From assembly GCF_019649055.1 (NCBI RefSeq), contig NW_026570525.1, forward strand, positions 1 through 61,394: 61,394 bases of DNA, written 5' to 3'. The notes under the pieces were generated by a model. That model was not told the DNA's origin. It made no database searches and saw nothing but the letters and a program-made list of their open reading frames with translations. The stretch comes from Paramacrobiotus metropolitanus. Its lineage: Eukaryota > Tardigrada > Eutardigrada > Parachela > Macrobiotidae. Positions 10,751 to 20,128 of this stretch are shown in pieces. The first letter of the stretch is position 1. Each line of letters opens with the position of its first letter. A program made the translations under genes and the position numbers.

Positions 10751-11389
10751 TTAAAGAACCTTTAGCCAGCGGCCTTTAATACCTTGCCCTTTTATAAAAA
10801 ACTTTGTCTGCTCTCGTACCCGCTCGCCACGCCGGCGTGGTACCTCTTCTTCCGCGCTTACAGCTTGGAATTTATTATCGGGCGATATTTTTGTTTCGTT
10901 TAGCGTTTGTTCCAGTACGCGTTTACCACGTTTCCCTTTTTCATTTGACGGTAATGAAAACACTGGGAGATCATATTCATCCGAATCATCCGAATCAATA
11001 TCAGTCAGGGTTTTTTTCTTGATTTTTCTGCGTGATTTTGACGATGCTGTTGTGGCGCGAACTCTTTTCTTTTTTGCTTTCTTGGGTTCGGTTAACGGTG
11101 TGGTTAAGATTGATGGAGTCGGAGTTGTGGCGTCGTTTACACTTACAGACAGACTATCCAAGGGATTACCTTCTTGAAGTGCTCTGGGCTTTAATGCCAT
11201 GAACCGTTCTAAATTTTTACTAAGTAATTGTGCTTTCTGCCATTCACTTAAATTTTGACTTGAAAGGATTTTTGATGTCAAATCGCCAAGCGATAAAATG
11301 TTGTTCGCTTCAGGTGGAGCCTGTAAAACTGTCAGCTCGGCGGCTCGCTTCTTGATATCCCGCTCAGGTACAATATAATGTACTTCCAT
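10751..11389 (-). CDS. Conserved Polinton protein of unknown function, 212 residues
   Basis: Complete frame starting MEVHYIVPERDIKKRAAEL. The first 75 residues are helical and resemble the start of a Polinton protein that usually follows the small Gly-rich protein gene (pattern M..VP...Y/I...). Residues 100-130 are strongly basic (KKAKKKRVRATTASSKSRRK), suggesting nuclear localisation or DNA binding, followed by an acidic Ser/Asp patch. No enzymatic motif is seen. Its position between the small conserved protein and the integrase agrees with the usual gene order. Confidence 0.55.
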   Translation of the reverse strand: MEVHYIVPERDIKKRAAELTVLQAPPEANNILSLGDLTSKILSSQNLSEWQKAQLLSKNLERFMALKPRALQEGNPLDSLSVSVNDATTPTPSILTTPLTEPKKAKKKRVRATTASSKSRRKIKKKTLTDIDSDDSDEYDLPVFSLPSNEKGKRGKRVLEQTLNETKISPDNKFQAVSAEEEVPRRRGERVREQTKFFIKGQGIKGRWLKVL

Positions 11390-11399
11390 GACCTTAAAT

Positions 11400-11811
11400 T
11401 AGAATTTAGCGCTCCGGCCAGAACGCTTGCTAAAACTGGCAGCACTGCACCCAGAAAACCACCTTTTGTGTTAATAGCGCTTTTTTAGCTTTTGTGGGAT
11501 ACCGTCGAAGAGCTAATAATCGTATCGGCTTTTCCAGCGTCTGCAAATTCGCGTACTTTCTGGTGATAAATTTACGGTATTTTTTACGATATTCAAGCAG
11601 CACTCTTCCAGTCCTTTAATATGCTTTTTGTTACAATGATTCGCGACAGCTCTGCGATCTTTGGGGTTGAGCGACGAGAGAAACAGTAAAAAGAAGCAAA
11701 TTCTTTCAAATGTTTGGTCATGCTGACGGCACTGCACAGAAATTCGGGTCGGTGTAAATTCTTGCTGTTTGTAAGTCCGTTTGTTTTCTTGCACAACATG
11801 AGATCTGACAC
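11400..11811 (-). pseudogene. Small conserved Polinton protein with Gly/Ala-rich hydrophobic tail, frame-broken
   Basis: Overlapping minus-strand frames 11851-11513 and 11811-11593 carry pieces (KGLEECCLNIVKNTVNLSPE) of a small helical protein common in Polintons. The expected hydrophobic tail (KGGFLGAVLPVLASVLAGAL) lies in yet another frame at about 11470-11405. At least two frame changes separate the pieces. Function is unknown; the tail resembles a membrane-active segment. It lies just downstream of the ATPase. Confidence 0.5.
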
Positions 11812-12398
11812 GCAAATAATCGGGACAATTTGGTTTTAAATCCAAAATCAAAGGTTCAAATGGAGTAGCAGTAATCTTTTATACGCTTTTTTAGATGCTT
11901 AAATCCTGTTTGTCGTGATAAATAATCCAGTTGGTTGTTGTCGCGAACATTTTAAACAACACAATATATTGAGTATTTAAGGCAATATCCGACTTGCTTT
12001 ACCTTGCTTGAATAAATTCTGTGTGATATAAATTGCTGACAAATTTCTGTGATGTATTCCTTGCGTAAATAGCTTTGTGGCTAACTCACTGCTTGCCATT
12101 TCGCCCGCTAGATCATCTATAATCAGCAGATTATTTTCTGCTTTAGAAAAAACTCCGAATCTAGTAAATCGTCCTTTAATCCTTTAACAAATTCTGTTTG
12201 TGGAAAAATCTTTTTAATTTCTTCGTACGAGTTTTGCCATTGACTGTATGCTACCACTATTCTGGTTGGGACGACGTCCATTGCATTTCCTTTCAGCATT
12301 TTAAGAACATATTGTGTTTTACCACTCATTGTTGGCCCACATATTATTGCTCCGAAAGGCCATTGGAACCTGAGATCATAACCAACTTCTGGATACAT
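11780..12398 (-). pseudogene. Genome-packaging ATPase (FtsK/HerA-type), frame-broken
   Basis: Motor that loads DNA into the capsid. The likely start is the ATG at 12398-12396 (MYPEVGYDLRFQWPFG), followed by Walker A GPTMSGKT. The frame remains open to 12123. Walker B (LLIIDDLAGE) follows near 12125-12095 in a shifted frame, then YITQNLFKQGKASRI near 12025-11990. The typical end (LDLKPNCPDYLRVRS) lies near 11845-11800. The frame also extends upstream to 12554, but that part overlaps the TBP-like gene on the other strand and does not look like ATPase sequence, so I chose the internal start. Confidence 0.78.
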
Positions 12399-12909
12399 GG
12401 CGCAAATAACTAATATCGTCGCAACTGCGCACTTGAATGTGCAAATCGACTTGCAGCAGCTTAATTTGAACAGAGACCTTATCACAGAATACGATCCTAA
12501 AAAATTCTCTTGTCTTTTGTGGCGCGTATTATATCCGAAAAATTCCACTGCCAATTATATCGCAACGGAAAAATTACTGTTAATGGTGGACGCACACTAC
12601 GCGAGTCACGAAACTGTGCAAAATACTTTTGCGAAAGCTTATTGCTACGGGTTACAAAGGAGCACGAATAACAAATTATAAGGTCGTTAATATTATTGCT
12701 TCATGTCAGCTGCGACGACAAAACCTTGAAAATATTGGACATTCGACTGGTGACAAATATTACGAGCCAGAGATTTTCCCGGCATGACAATAAAGATGAA
12801 AAAAGCCACATGCATAGTCTTTAATAGTGGAAAATGTAATATACTTGGTTTAAAAAAATTCGAACACATTGAGGAAGTTTATCAGGAACTTTGCCAACTT
12901 CTCAAATAG
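12397..12909 (+). pseudogene. TATA-binding-protein-like gene carried by the Polinton, frame-broken
   Basis: TBP is a saddle of two direct repeats that binds the TATA box. The plus-strand frame from 12397 begins MAQITNIVATAHLNVQIDLQ, then has ITEYDPKKFSCLLWRV and IATEKLLLMV, matching a first TBP lobe (N-I-V-.T..L...+DL, then EY.P..F......R). The second lobe follows in other frames: NYKVVNIIASCQL near 12676-12715, YYEPEIFPA near 12755-12783, and a third frame with CIVFNSGKCNILGLKKFE ending at a TAG at 12907-12909. So there are two breaks, near 12645 and 12785. An in-frame TAA shortly before 12397 supports this start. The match is strong by pattern but not searched. Confidence 0.65.
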
Positions 12910-12949
12910 ATTTTGCTCGAGTTGCTTTTGGATTTCTTTTCCATTTTCC

Positions 12950-13310
12950 TTAGCTGGTGATTCGACACTCTCCATTGACACCGCGTTGCTCCGCGGTACA
13001 ATCGCAATCGTCTGAAAATGATACATATATGGAATATTGTTTTTTTTCCAGGATTTTTACAAAGTTACCAATTTCTTCTTCTGTTTCATAGGAGCTGAAG
13101 GAACTGTCCGAATCCGTAGCGTATCCTATAATTTAAGGTGCGGGTGACTTGCAGTGTTACTTAATTCACATCTGTCTCACTTACCGGAGTCGTTGGAAGC
13201 GTCCGGCTGTTCATGATTGAGCATTACAATAAATCCAGGAGTTTGGTTACAATGCTTGCACGTATTTTTTTGAACTGCGTGAACGCATCTGATTATAACT
13301 GTTTATATTA
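12950..13310 (-). CDS. Small spliced acidic protein with CxH/CxxC motif, unknown
   Basis: Three minus-strand segments join with matching phase across GT-AG introns: an exon ending at 13195 (donor GTAAGTG), an exon 13125-13069 (donor GTAACT), and an exon 13011-12950 ending in TAA. The first exon is open upstream at least to a possible acceptor near 13305, and contains RCVHAVQKNTCKHCNQ, a possible zinc-binding CxH...CxxC. It also contains an ATG at 13224-13222, which would be the start if the exon is initial. The rest is Ser/Asp/Glu-rich (YATDSDSSFSSYETEEE) with a few C-terminal cysteines. It ends 41 nt from the TBP-like gene, with which it converges. Function unknown. Confidence 0.5.
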
Positions 13311-14029
13311 ACAAAATACTGTGCATGCATTTTCCTGCACAGCAATTTGTTTCACAACATTATCTTTCTCGGTAAACTATTTTGCGTGTGAGAGCGCTTA
13401 TATAAACACATGTGAAATTAACCAAGTCAAGTCATAAATGTCAGTGCGATGTTTGCTGTGTGATTACCTTCACTGCTGATTCTTCTCCGTTTGTCGTAGA
13501 AAGACATTTATTTTCTAGGCAACCGAGTAGATAAAGCTGTGACGGCTAATTTTACTTGTAATTAATTTCTACTAGCCGATTCCAGATACACTAATTACCC
13601 GGAAGAAAAGGACTTTATTTTATGGAGCAGCTGTCGTTTGCGCGCTGACAACAAATGCGTGCAAAGGATAGATGTTCCCAAAAATAACCTTTGAATTAAA
13701 CGAAAAATTTTGACCGCAAATTTTAACTTAAGACTACTCTCTGCCCCGTTAATTATCCGAAAAACAAGGGTTGAATTTTTGGAGCGAATTGTCGTTTACG
13801 TGCTAAACAACAAACGCACGTAAACGATAAATGCCCAAATGATACCCTAACAAAACAAAACGAAGTGTTGCACAATTATGAGTAATTCTGTTTAAATGAA
13901 CATGTACAATAACGTAAGCAGTTGGCAAGCGCAGCGATTATGTATTCGTTATTTAATCATAATAATTCTGTAAGTTTCACCCACTGTTGTAGTTGTCAGT
14001 TTTAAGTCCTAAGTACAAGTTGAAAAGAA

Positions 14030-15168
14030 ATGGCAGTATGTATTAACGTCTGCTTCTTTTTTAGGGATTCCAAAAAACCCGCTACGAAACTGCCACAATA
14101 TTTTGTGGATTTTGCCAGCCATAGCAATGTCTACAACATCAAGTATAGAAACAGGCTGGCGGTGGACACCACTAAATACTTGAACATCCAGTCCGACGAG
14201 TGGCGCACTAAGACGGTAAGAAATGTTTTTATGCAGTAACCTAATTATCAATTGCATTTACTTACAGGGTAAACTGGTGCGCAAGTTCCAGAAGAGCGCT
14301 CTCGACCTCGCGTACATTCACCACCATCAGAAAGCAATGTTCACTGCTATTATTGTAATACTGAAGAAGCTGTTGGACGTTGCACAAGCAATGGAAAAGT
14401 ATCACATGGAAAGCATTGCAACTCTTTTGGCTTCCTGTCCGCCAGACAGTATGCCATCGCCTGATGAGGGCTACTGGATCGATGAAATATCAAATTACCC
14501 ACCACATAACTCGCAGAAAATTACACGCATCATTGCTGACAACAAAAGAAACAAGACGAAACGAAACTGCTAGAGAAAAATTCACGAACTCACATTGGAA
14601 CGACCAGTGAACTTGTGCCTACCGCTCAGCTGTCGGAAAGTGAGCTTAAGGCCAGAACCAAGGCGTACAAATCCTTGTGGAAACAACTGACTGAGCTGTC
14701 AAACACTGTATCAATGTATAACGACAGAATTAAGGAACACTGCCTCTCCCTGATAAACGGCTTTGAACATCTCAAATCAAAGCTAAACATTGAGAAGATG
14801 ACCATTGGTAAGTGTAGGTATTTTAGCTTGTATTAAGTTTTATTTCACAGTTTCTTTTAGCCCAGGAAGCGTTTCTTCCCATTGTCCAAGAAATGTCCAC
14901 TGTTAGCACTCTCATCGCTGACCGATACCTGACCCAGTCTGAGAACGGACGTGATGTCACCGCTGCTTTGAACAAACTGGATATTGCCATGAACCTGGCT
15001 AAGAACGCGCTGCATGGTATGATCAGCTTATCTATTTGTATTCATTTTCCTAAAATATTGTGGTTTTATTTCATTTTGTCAGGTGACCATCCGGAAGTCC
15101 GTGATGACCCGCGCGTGGATGACGTGGGAGAAAGCGATTCGGAAATGAGCACCTCGGACGATGACTAA
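14030..15168 (+). CDS. Spliced helical protein with acidic tail, unknown
   Basis: Exons 14030-14215, 14268-about 14448/14573, about 14556/14574-14807, 14861-15016 and 15083-15168 (TAA). Junctions 1/2, 3/4 and 4/5 have consensus GT-AG and preserve phase. The 2/3 junction is uncertain, the best fit being a donor at 14449 (GTATGC) with an acceptor at 14555 or 14573. The product is largely alpha-helical (LAYIHHHQKAMFTAIIVILK; KAYKSLWKQLTELSNTVSMY) with an Asp/Ser-rich end (GESDSEMSTSDDD). An ATTAAA lies about 100 nt after the stop. I recognise no family. It could be a host gene or cargo of the adjacent Polinton. Confidence 0.6.
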
Positions 15169-15274
15169 CAAGCTATTACTTACTGGTTGTCATTTTGCTG
15201 TTGTGCTTAAAAACTATATAACAATTCTGAATAACGTAATCGTTTTATTCGTCTAAACTGCTTTAGTTATTAAA

Positions 15275-17033
15275 TGCTTTCACCTTCTTTATACCATCCC
15301 CGTACATAAATCAAATAATAATACAGTACAGTAAATGGTCAAGGGATTCCTTACACTATAGAAAACTAGGAGTAAATATTTAAATACAGTCAACAATTAA
15401 CGATTTAATCAGTAACTATGGTAATATTTTTGTAAATTATTAATACAAAGTATATTTTTAGTTTTAATTTTTTTGCGGAATTTATTTACTTATCGTGACG
15501 TCACAAACTGCAGTCCGGAAGTCCAGTGGGGAACTGGAATACAAAATCGCCTTGCGGGACGCCCTTTACTACTGATACAGATGCAGTAGCGATTAGGGTG
15601 CAGCAAAATGCTGCATAACTGCAAATGCTGCAAATGTTTTAAAATCAATGGAGAAAAATATTCGCAAACTTTTCTTTTCTTGAAAACCCAAAATATTTAG
15701 ATTATGCGATGGTCTACTTTAATTTCTTCTGTACGAATGAAACGTGCCGGTACAGAGTATCTTACCGGGCTAGATGCGAAAATCCCGGTCTTTAGCAAGC
15801 CCACACACTACGATGTTGATGTGTTTCCTGTGTATTAGCAATGGCTGCAATGCAATGAGCTGATTACCACGTTTAGCAGAAAGTACGCGTTGGCGCTTGT
15901 GATCCGCTGATAAAATTTTTATGCGCTTCAATGCGACAAGATTTTATAGTTGATATATTTAAAAATACTGTACGACTTTAACGCGTGATCGGCGCTGATC
16001 AGATAATTTACTAAAATGATTTAACGGGATGTAATTGTTTGCAGCATGCCAATTTTACTGACAACTTTGAAAATTTGTTGTGCGCCTTTGGTTGGTCTGT
16101 TCTCGAAGTGCAAAGATTCATTATAAACCTTATAAATTGCACTTTTTAACATATAAGTTTTTAAAATGAAGCCTAAAAGTGCAAACGGGATATAGAATAT
16201 TATGTTGTATGTGCCCCAAAAAAACTGCGCTGAAGCACCCAATGGGGCAACTTCAAGTTTGCTGTTTCTAAATATAACGTATAATTATTTTACATATTGG
16301 ATTTATTTTGAAAAAATCTTGTGTAAAAAACAGTAAAGATATAAATTTTTAAACATTAAACTAATTCCCCTAACTGAGAAAACCACTGATCGTTGGAATT
16401 CGAATGGCTCAATTCCAAAACCAAAAAAACCCAGTATGTAAAATAATTTTGTCTTTCCAACGGTACCAAGAACAGCCAATTCCATTGCGGCAATGGATTA
16501 TAAGGCGCGTAGAACTGTCCAAACTTTAATTCTAGTAAATATGGGTTTTTGTTTTTCGAAAATGGTCCTCTGCATCGGCGCAGAAAAGTAAACATACCAC
16601 CACGCTACCTGCAGGCTGCCTAAAGCGTTCATCAAATCGCAGTCTGCGCGCGGTAGCAGCGCAACGCAGCCACGCAGCCCGCGTGCGGTTGTTTGCGGTT
16701 CGGTTTGAGAGGAGATGGCAGTTAAGTGAATCGAACGTACTGCTGGACCCGAGCGTCGTTTTAGACCCACGGTACCTTTTGATCTTTTACACAGTTGTGC
16801 TTTTATTTGGATCTTCGACTTTCGAAAAAACATCCATTTTAAAGAGCATTTTTTTCTACCTGGGAAACTGTAGCTATTGTAACTCCTCTGAAAATGAAGG
16901 CAAAACAATTACCTCGCCTTAAGCGTGCTACAACAGCGCAACAGCGTCTTGTTGCAGACAGTAATTTTTGCCGAATCGGTCACCACTATAATCACCAAAA
17001 GACGGTCATTTTATTGAATTCCGCCTTAATAAA
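15275..17033. other. Gene-free AT-rich stretch
   Basis: No convincing reading frame, RNA gene or repeat recognised. Short minus-strand frames at 16021-16908 lack domain-like sequence. It presumably contains the promoter of the secreted-protein gene starting at 17034. Confidence 0.4.
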
Positions 17034-19204
17034 ATGGGTTGTCAACAATTAAGGCCCTGGCAGATAACACTATTGCTATCCGCGGTTTTTGGGAAAGGTA
17101 AGATTTTCAGGTCGCAGAAGCCGAGTAAAATTTTTGGTTTCTTTACATCCTCGTAAGTGTTTTGCAACTCAAAAAAATACGCACATTTAAATGAATTACA
17201 TGAGGGACATGTTGTACTTACACTGTTGCAGTAAAATATGTACAGTAAAACTTAAGTAATACGCTGACTAAACCATTCGCAACGATGGTACGTTTGGCGT
17301 AAAAATAAATATGGTACGTTGCTGTTATCCTGTATAAAGAATACCATATTCTGCACAAGATGATTATCCCTTGTCTCATTTTGCAGATGATGCCCACCGA
17401 TTCCATTTTCAGGCCAGAAAAGCCGAAGATGCCTTGCCCTTGGCTAACGTATCCCTAACAGCTACGCTACGGAGCGATAACGGTGTAGTTGTCCGCACGA
17501 TTGCCAGCTCTACCAATATATTCGGAGAGTTTACTCTCAGACTATCGGAAAGCTACCAGACATTGCAAGATAACTGCAATTATACTATCGTTTTCCAGTT
17601 GCCAGAGTACCGTGCTATTACGTTACCCGTGTTCGATTCCGACATCAAACAAAACCATGAAACGTTTCTGGAGCCATTAATCTTCATTCACAACCGATTC
17701 AGCGGTGCTTATTTGGCTACAGGACGGGTGCTTTTGGAGAACTCGGTGTATGGTAGGAATCTGAGCGGAACAACGGTAACATTGCGGTCTGGTATACGAA
17801 ATTATGATGGCCCGGTCGAAAGTATGCAGAAAACACGGGATGGGGGAAGCTGGAGTAAGATCCGCCCGACAGGTTACTATACGGCTACTGTTCAGCGAGA
17901 AAACTACCGCACAGAATCGTTCACCGTGGTCGTAGTGGGCGGGAATTTCGGCGGTCCGTATTTCGTTGCGGATTTCCAAATGCTGCCGCAGGTTCCAATG
18001 ACAAATGACGACATTCGCGTAGTACTACGAGGCGGACGTTTCAATGTACTGATGCAGTGTTCTCCGTGCCTGCAGTTAGTGGTGACAGGGCCCACTGAAG
18101 GAGGCCAGGAGCTAGCACGGATGGAACCTGCGCTATCCAAGACCAACAACGACAGCCACATTTTTAATGATTTCGCTGGCTTGATTGTTCAGAGAACCGT
18201 GATTAGGAAACAGCTGACCGGCAGCTATGAAATCATGGTGTACGACTGGGAGACCCGCCATAACCTGAATAGTTCGGCCATGAAGGATTCCAACGCCGTG
18301 GTGCAGATCTACCGCGGGAATGATTTATGGGAGCAGTTCTACGTGCCGAATCGCGATGGCAATACATGGACCGTGGCCAGCATCACTGGATCAAATGTCA
18401 CGGTTATCAACGAGGTGACATCCATGATACACCCGACAGACTGGGAACCGGTAAGAAAAATCAGGCTGTAGAGGCTTTGTTATCGAACAAGCGAACGAAA
18501 CGTGCTCGTGTTTTTGGTTTTAAAGGTAAACCGTTTGCAGTGATAAAGTGACGTCCGGCACAAGCCTGCTTTTGCCTAGCGCTTTTGCTTAAAGAAATGC
18601 CACCAAAGTAAAAATTTCGAAAAAACGAACTGCAAACGGTTTGCAAACGAACTAAGCAAACTACAAAGGAGGCATTATATAGAATCGCTCGCTTGAGCAG
18701 TTGTCCTTATACATAATCAAAAACAACTATAGACAACTACGAGTCTGCCGCAAAGTGTGGCATTTGATAATTTAGTAATTGAGGTTCTTTCTCAATTGGA
18801 CAACCTTTTTGCCAACAGGAACACAGTACGCTGGCTGAATGTGCGCCTCTGAGCAGCGAATGTGAGAACACACTGGGATGCTGCGGCGACTTAACATGTA
18901 GCAACGGAATCTGTGCTGGCACACCCACGCAAGGTACAGTTCATGTCAGGTTAAAATCCACGCTGATGAACACACAGCCGGAAGAAGCGGAACATTATAC
19001 AACAATCTCTCTCTGAGCAAATCTTTGATCTTCTGGGTTATCTGTTTGACAGCTGGCCTGGAAGAGGCGCCAAACGCATTAGACATGAGGACGCGAATTT
19101 TAGCCATCTGCTCCGATAGCTGCGAGGACAAACTGGACCAACCGGATTATTACGAATGCTGTCGCATTTTTATGAAAACGAAGACTCGCTTGCAAAGAAT
19201 TTGA
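17034..19204 (+). CDS. Secreted multi-domain protein: CpepD_reg-like beta-sandwich domains plus cystine-knot-like exon
   Basis: Four exons, 17034-17097, 17387-18450, 18819-18933 and 19053-19204, join in frame through GT-AG introns (1395 nt, 464 residues). Exon 1 encodes a signal peptide (MGCQQLRPWQITLLLSAVFG). The large exon holds beta-rich segments like carboxypeptidase-regulatory domains (ANVSLTATLRSDNG; TGYYTATVQRENY). It ends with a segment (LWEQFYVPNRDGNTWTVASI) similar to the end of YfaP-like domains, where polar beta-sandwiches finish with a W-x-V/F strand. Exon 3 has six cysteines in the pattern C-x6-C-x5-CC-x4-C-x4-C, the inhibitor-cystine-knot spacing. Exon 4 adds four more cysteines. 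AATAAA lies at 19297-19302. Likely extracellular; ligand unknown. Confidence 0.72.
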
Positions 19205-19245
19205 TGCCGAAACTTAAATTTTGCAAGCTGTTGATACGAAGAAAA

Positions 19246-19690
19246 TCACGGCAGAAACGAAACATTATATACATAGTCCTTAAGCACAGCATCACTAATA
19301 AATAATTCGTAGCACCTTGTATGCATCTTACCTGTCCACGGTGCACCACTGCACACAGGCCATAGCGACGTATCCGTTCTTCGAATTTTTTGGACAAATG
19401 CTAAGCTTTCATCAGCTGCTGCGATATTTCTATGCAAGTAAACAACTTTGGCACTCATAACAACAAAACCTCCCAGAGCGGTGCTATTGTGATAATTCGC
19501 TGTCCTTGGCGACCAAAATACAGATATATGTAGCAGAAACAGGCACCGTAGACCGCAAAGGCGCGCAGTCGCGGTCGTACAGTGTGGTCGGAACCGACAA
19601 TCCAACTGTATCGGCAACGATTGATGTAAAGCTGCATGGTAAAGCGTAATTAGCGCATACTACGGCCATAACAGCGACGACACGAAGCAA
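19246..19690 (-). CDS. Possible secreted protein exon(s), unknown
   Basis: A minus-strand ATG at 19690 opens a frame starting MLRVVAVMAVVCANYALPC, a plausible signal peptide, followed by about 50 hydrophilic residues with two cysteines. A second frame (19617-19246) overlaps downstream and ends at a consensus donor (GTAAGATG) near 19332, so splicing could connect them. I could not find a phase-consistent intron between them. It faces the secreted-protein gene tail to tail. The assignment is weak and could be chance. Confidence 0.25.
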
Positions 19691-19778
19691 TGTAGCTTAC
19701 CTTTCCATACGTGTGTACGTTAAGCGATATTTTATCATTTATTAGTGCAAAATGTAGTAAGACTGGAGAAAACGAGAG

Positions 19779-20128
19779 AGAATGTCCAAGTTAGGACATT
19801 AGTGGATTACTGGTTCCATGCAGTTGGAACCACCATAGAACCACCATAGAACCTCCATAGAACCACAATGGAACCAGGTACATAACCACCAGCCGGCATG
19901 CTCTCACACTGCCCCTTCTTTTCGGACGGCCATAGAACCACATAGAACCACCACAGAGACTACCTGCGTGGATCCATTGTGGTTCTATGGTGGTTCTATG
20001 TGGTTCTATGCTGGTTCTATTGTGGTTCTATGGAGGTTCTATGGGTCCAAAATCTAGTGATGTGCTTTTGTCCTATTCTATTGGTTCTTTCTCCATAGAA
20101 CCACTTAATGTCCTAACTTGGACATTCT
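19779..20128. mobile_element. 350-bp MITE/foldback-like element with 26-27-bp terminal inverted repeats
   Basis: The ends are inverted copies: AGAATGTCCAAGTTAGGACA at 19779 onward and its complement ending at 20128, differing by one extra T. Inside each end lie short iterated units around ATAGAACCACC (left arm) and GGTGGTTCTAT (right arm), so the whole element could fold into one hairpin. The terminal repeat itself contains a TGTCC/GGACA inverted pair. No coding capacity. No clear target duplication found. The same end occurs at 27467. Confidence 0.7.

Larger units (their letters stand above)
1..12909. mobile_element. Polinton/Maverick (adintovirus-like) element, partly decayed, left end outside window
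   Basis: A compact block of virus-like genes: protein-primed PolB, adenain-like protease, capsid proteins, retroviral-type integrase and FtsK/HerA-type packaging ATPase. This set defines Polintons/adintoviruses. Most genes are on the minus strand with tiny spacers (for example 8101/8104, 8526/8529, 10749/10751), while two accessory genes (5010-6129 and 12397-12909) are on the plus strand. The polymerase runs off the left edge, so the left terminal inverted repeat is not visible and I could not identify the right terminus; the right boundary given is the end of the last recognisable gene. Frame breaks are common, so the copy is probably an inactive endogenous one, although uncorrected assembly indels are possible. 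Confidence 0.88.

Noticed and set aside
12399-12554. Upstream extension of the ATPase frame
   Set aside because: Residues do not resemble ATPase sequence and the bases code the TBP-like protein on the plus strand.
14036-14064. 29-nt intron (GTATGT...TTTTAG) in the first exon of the helical gene
   Set aside because: Too short for the introns seen elsewhere and removal would break the frame of the following exon.
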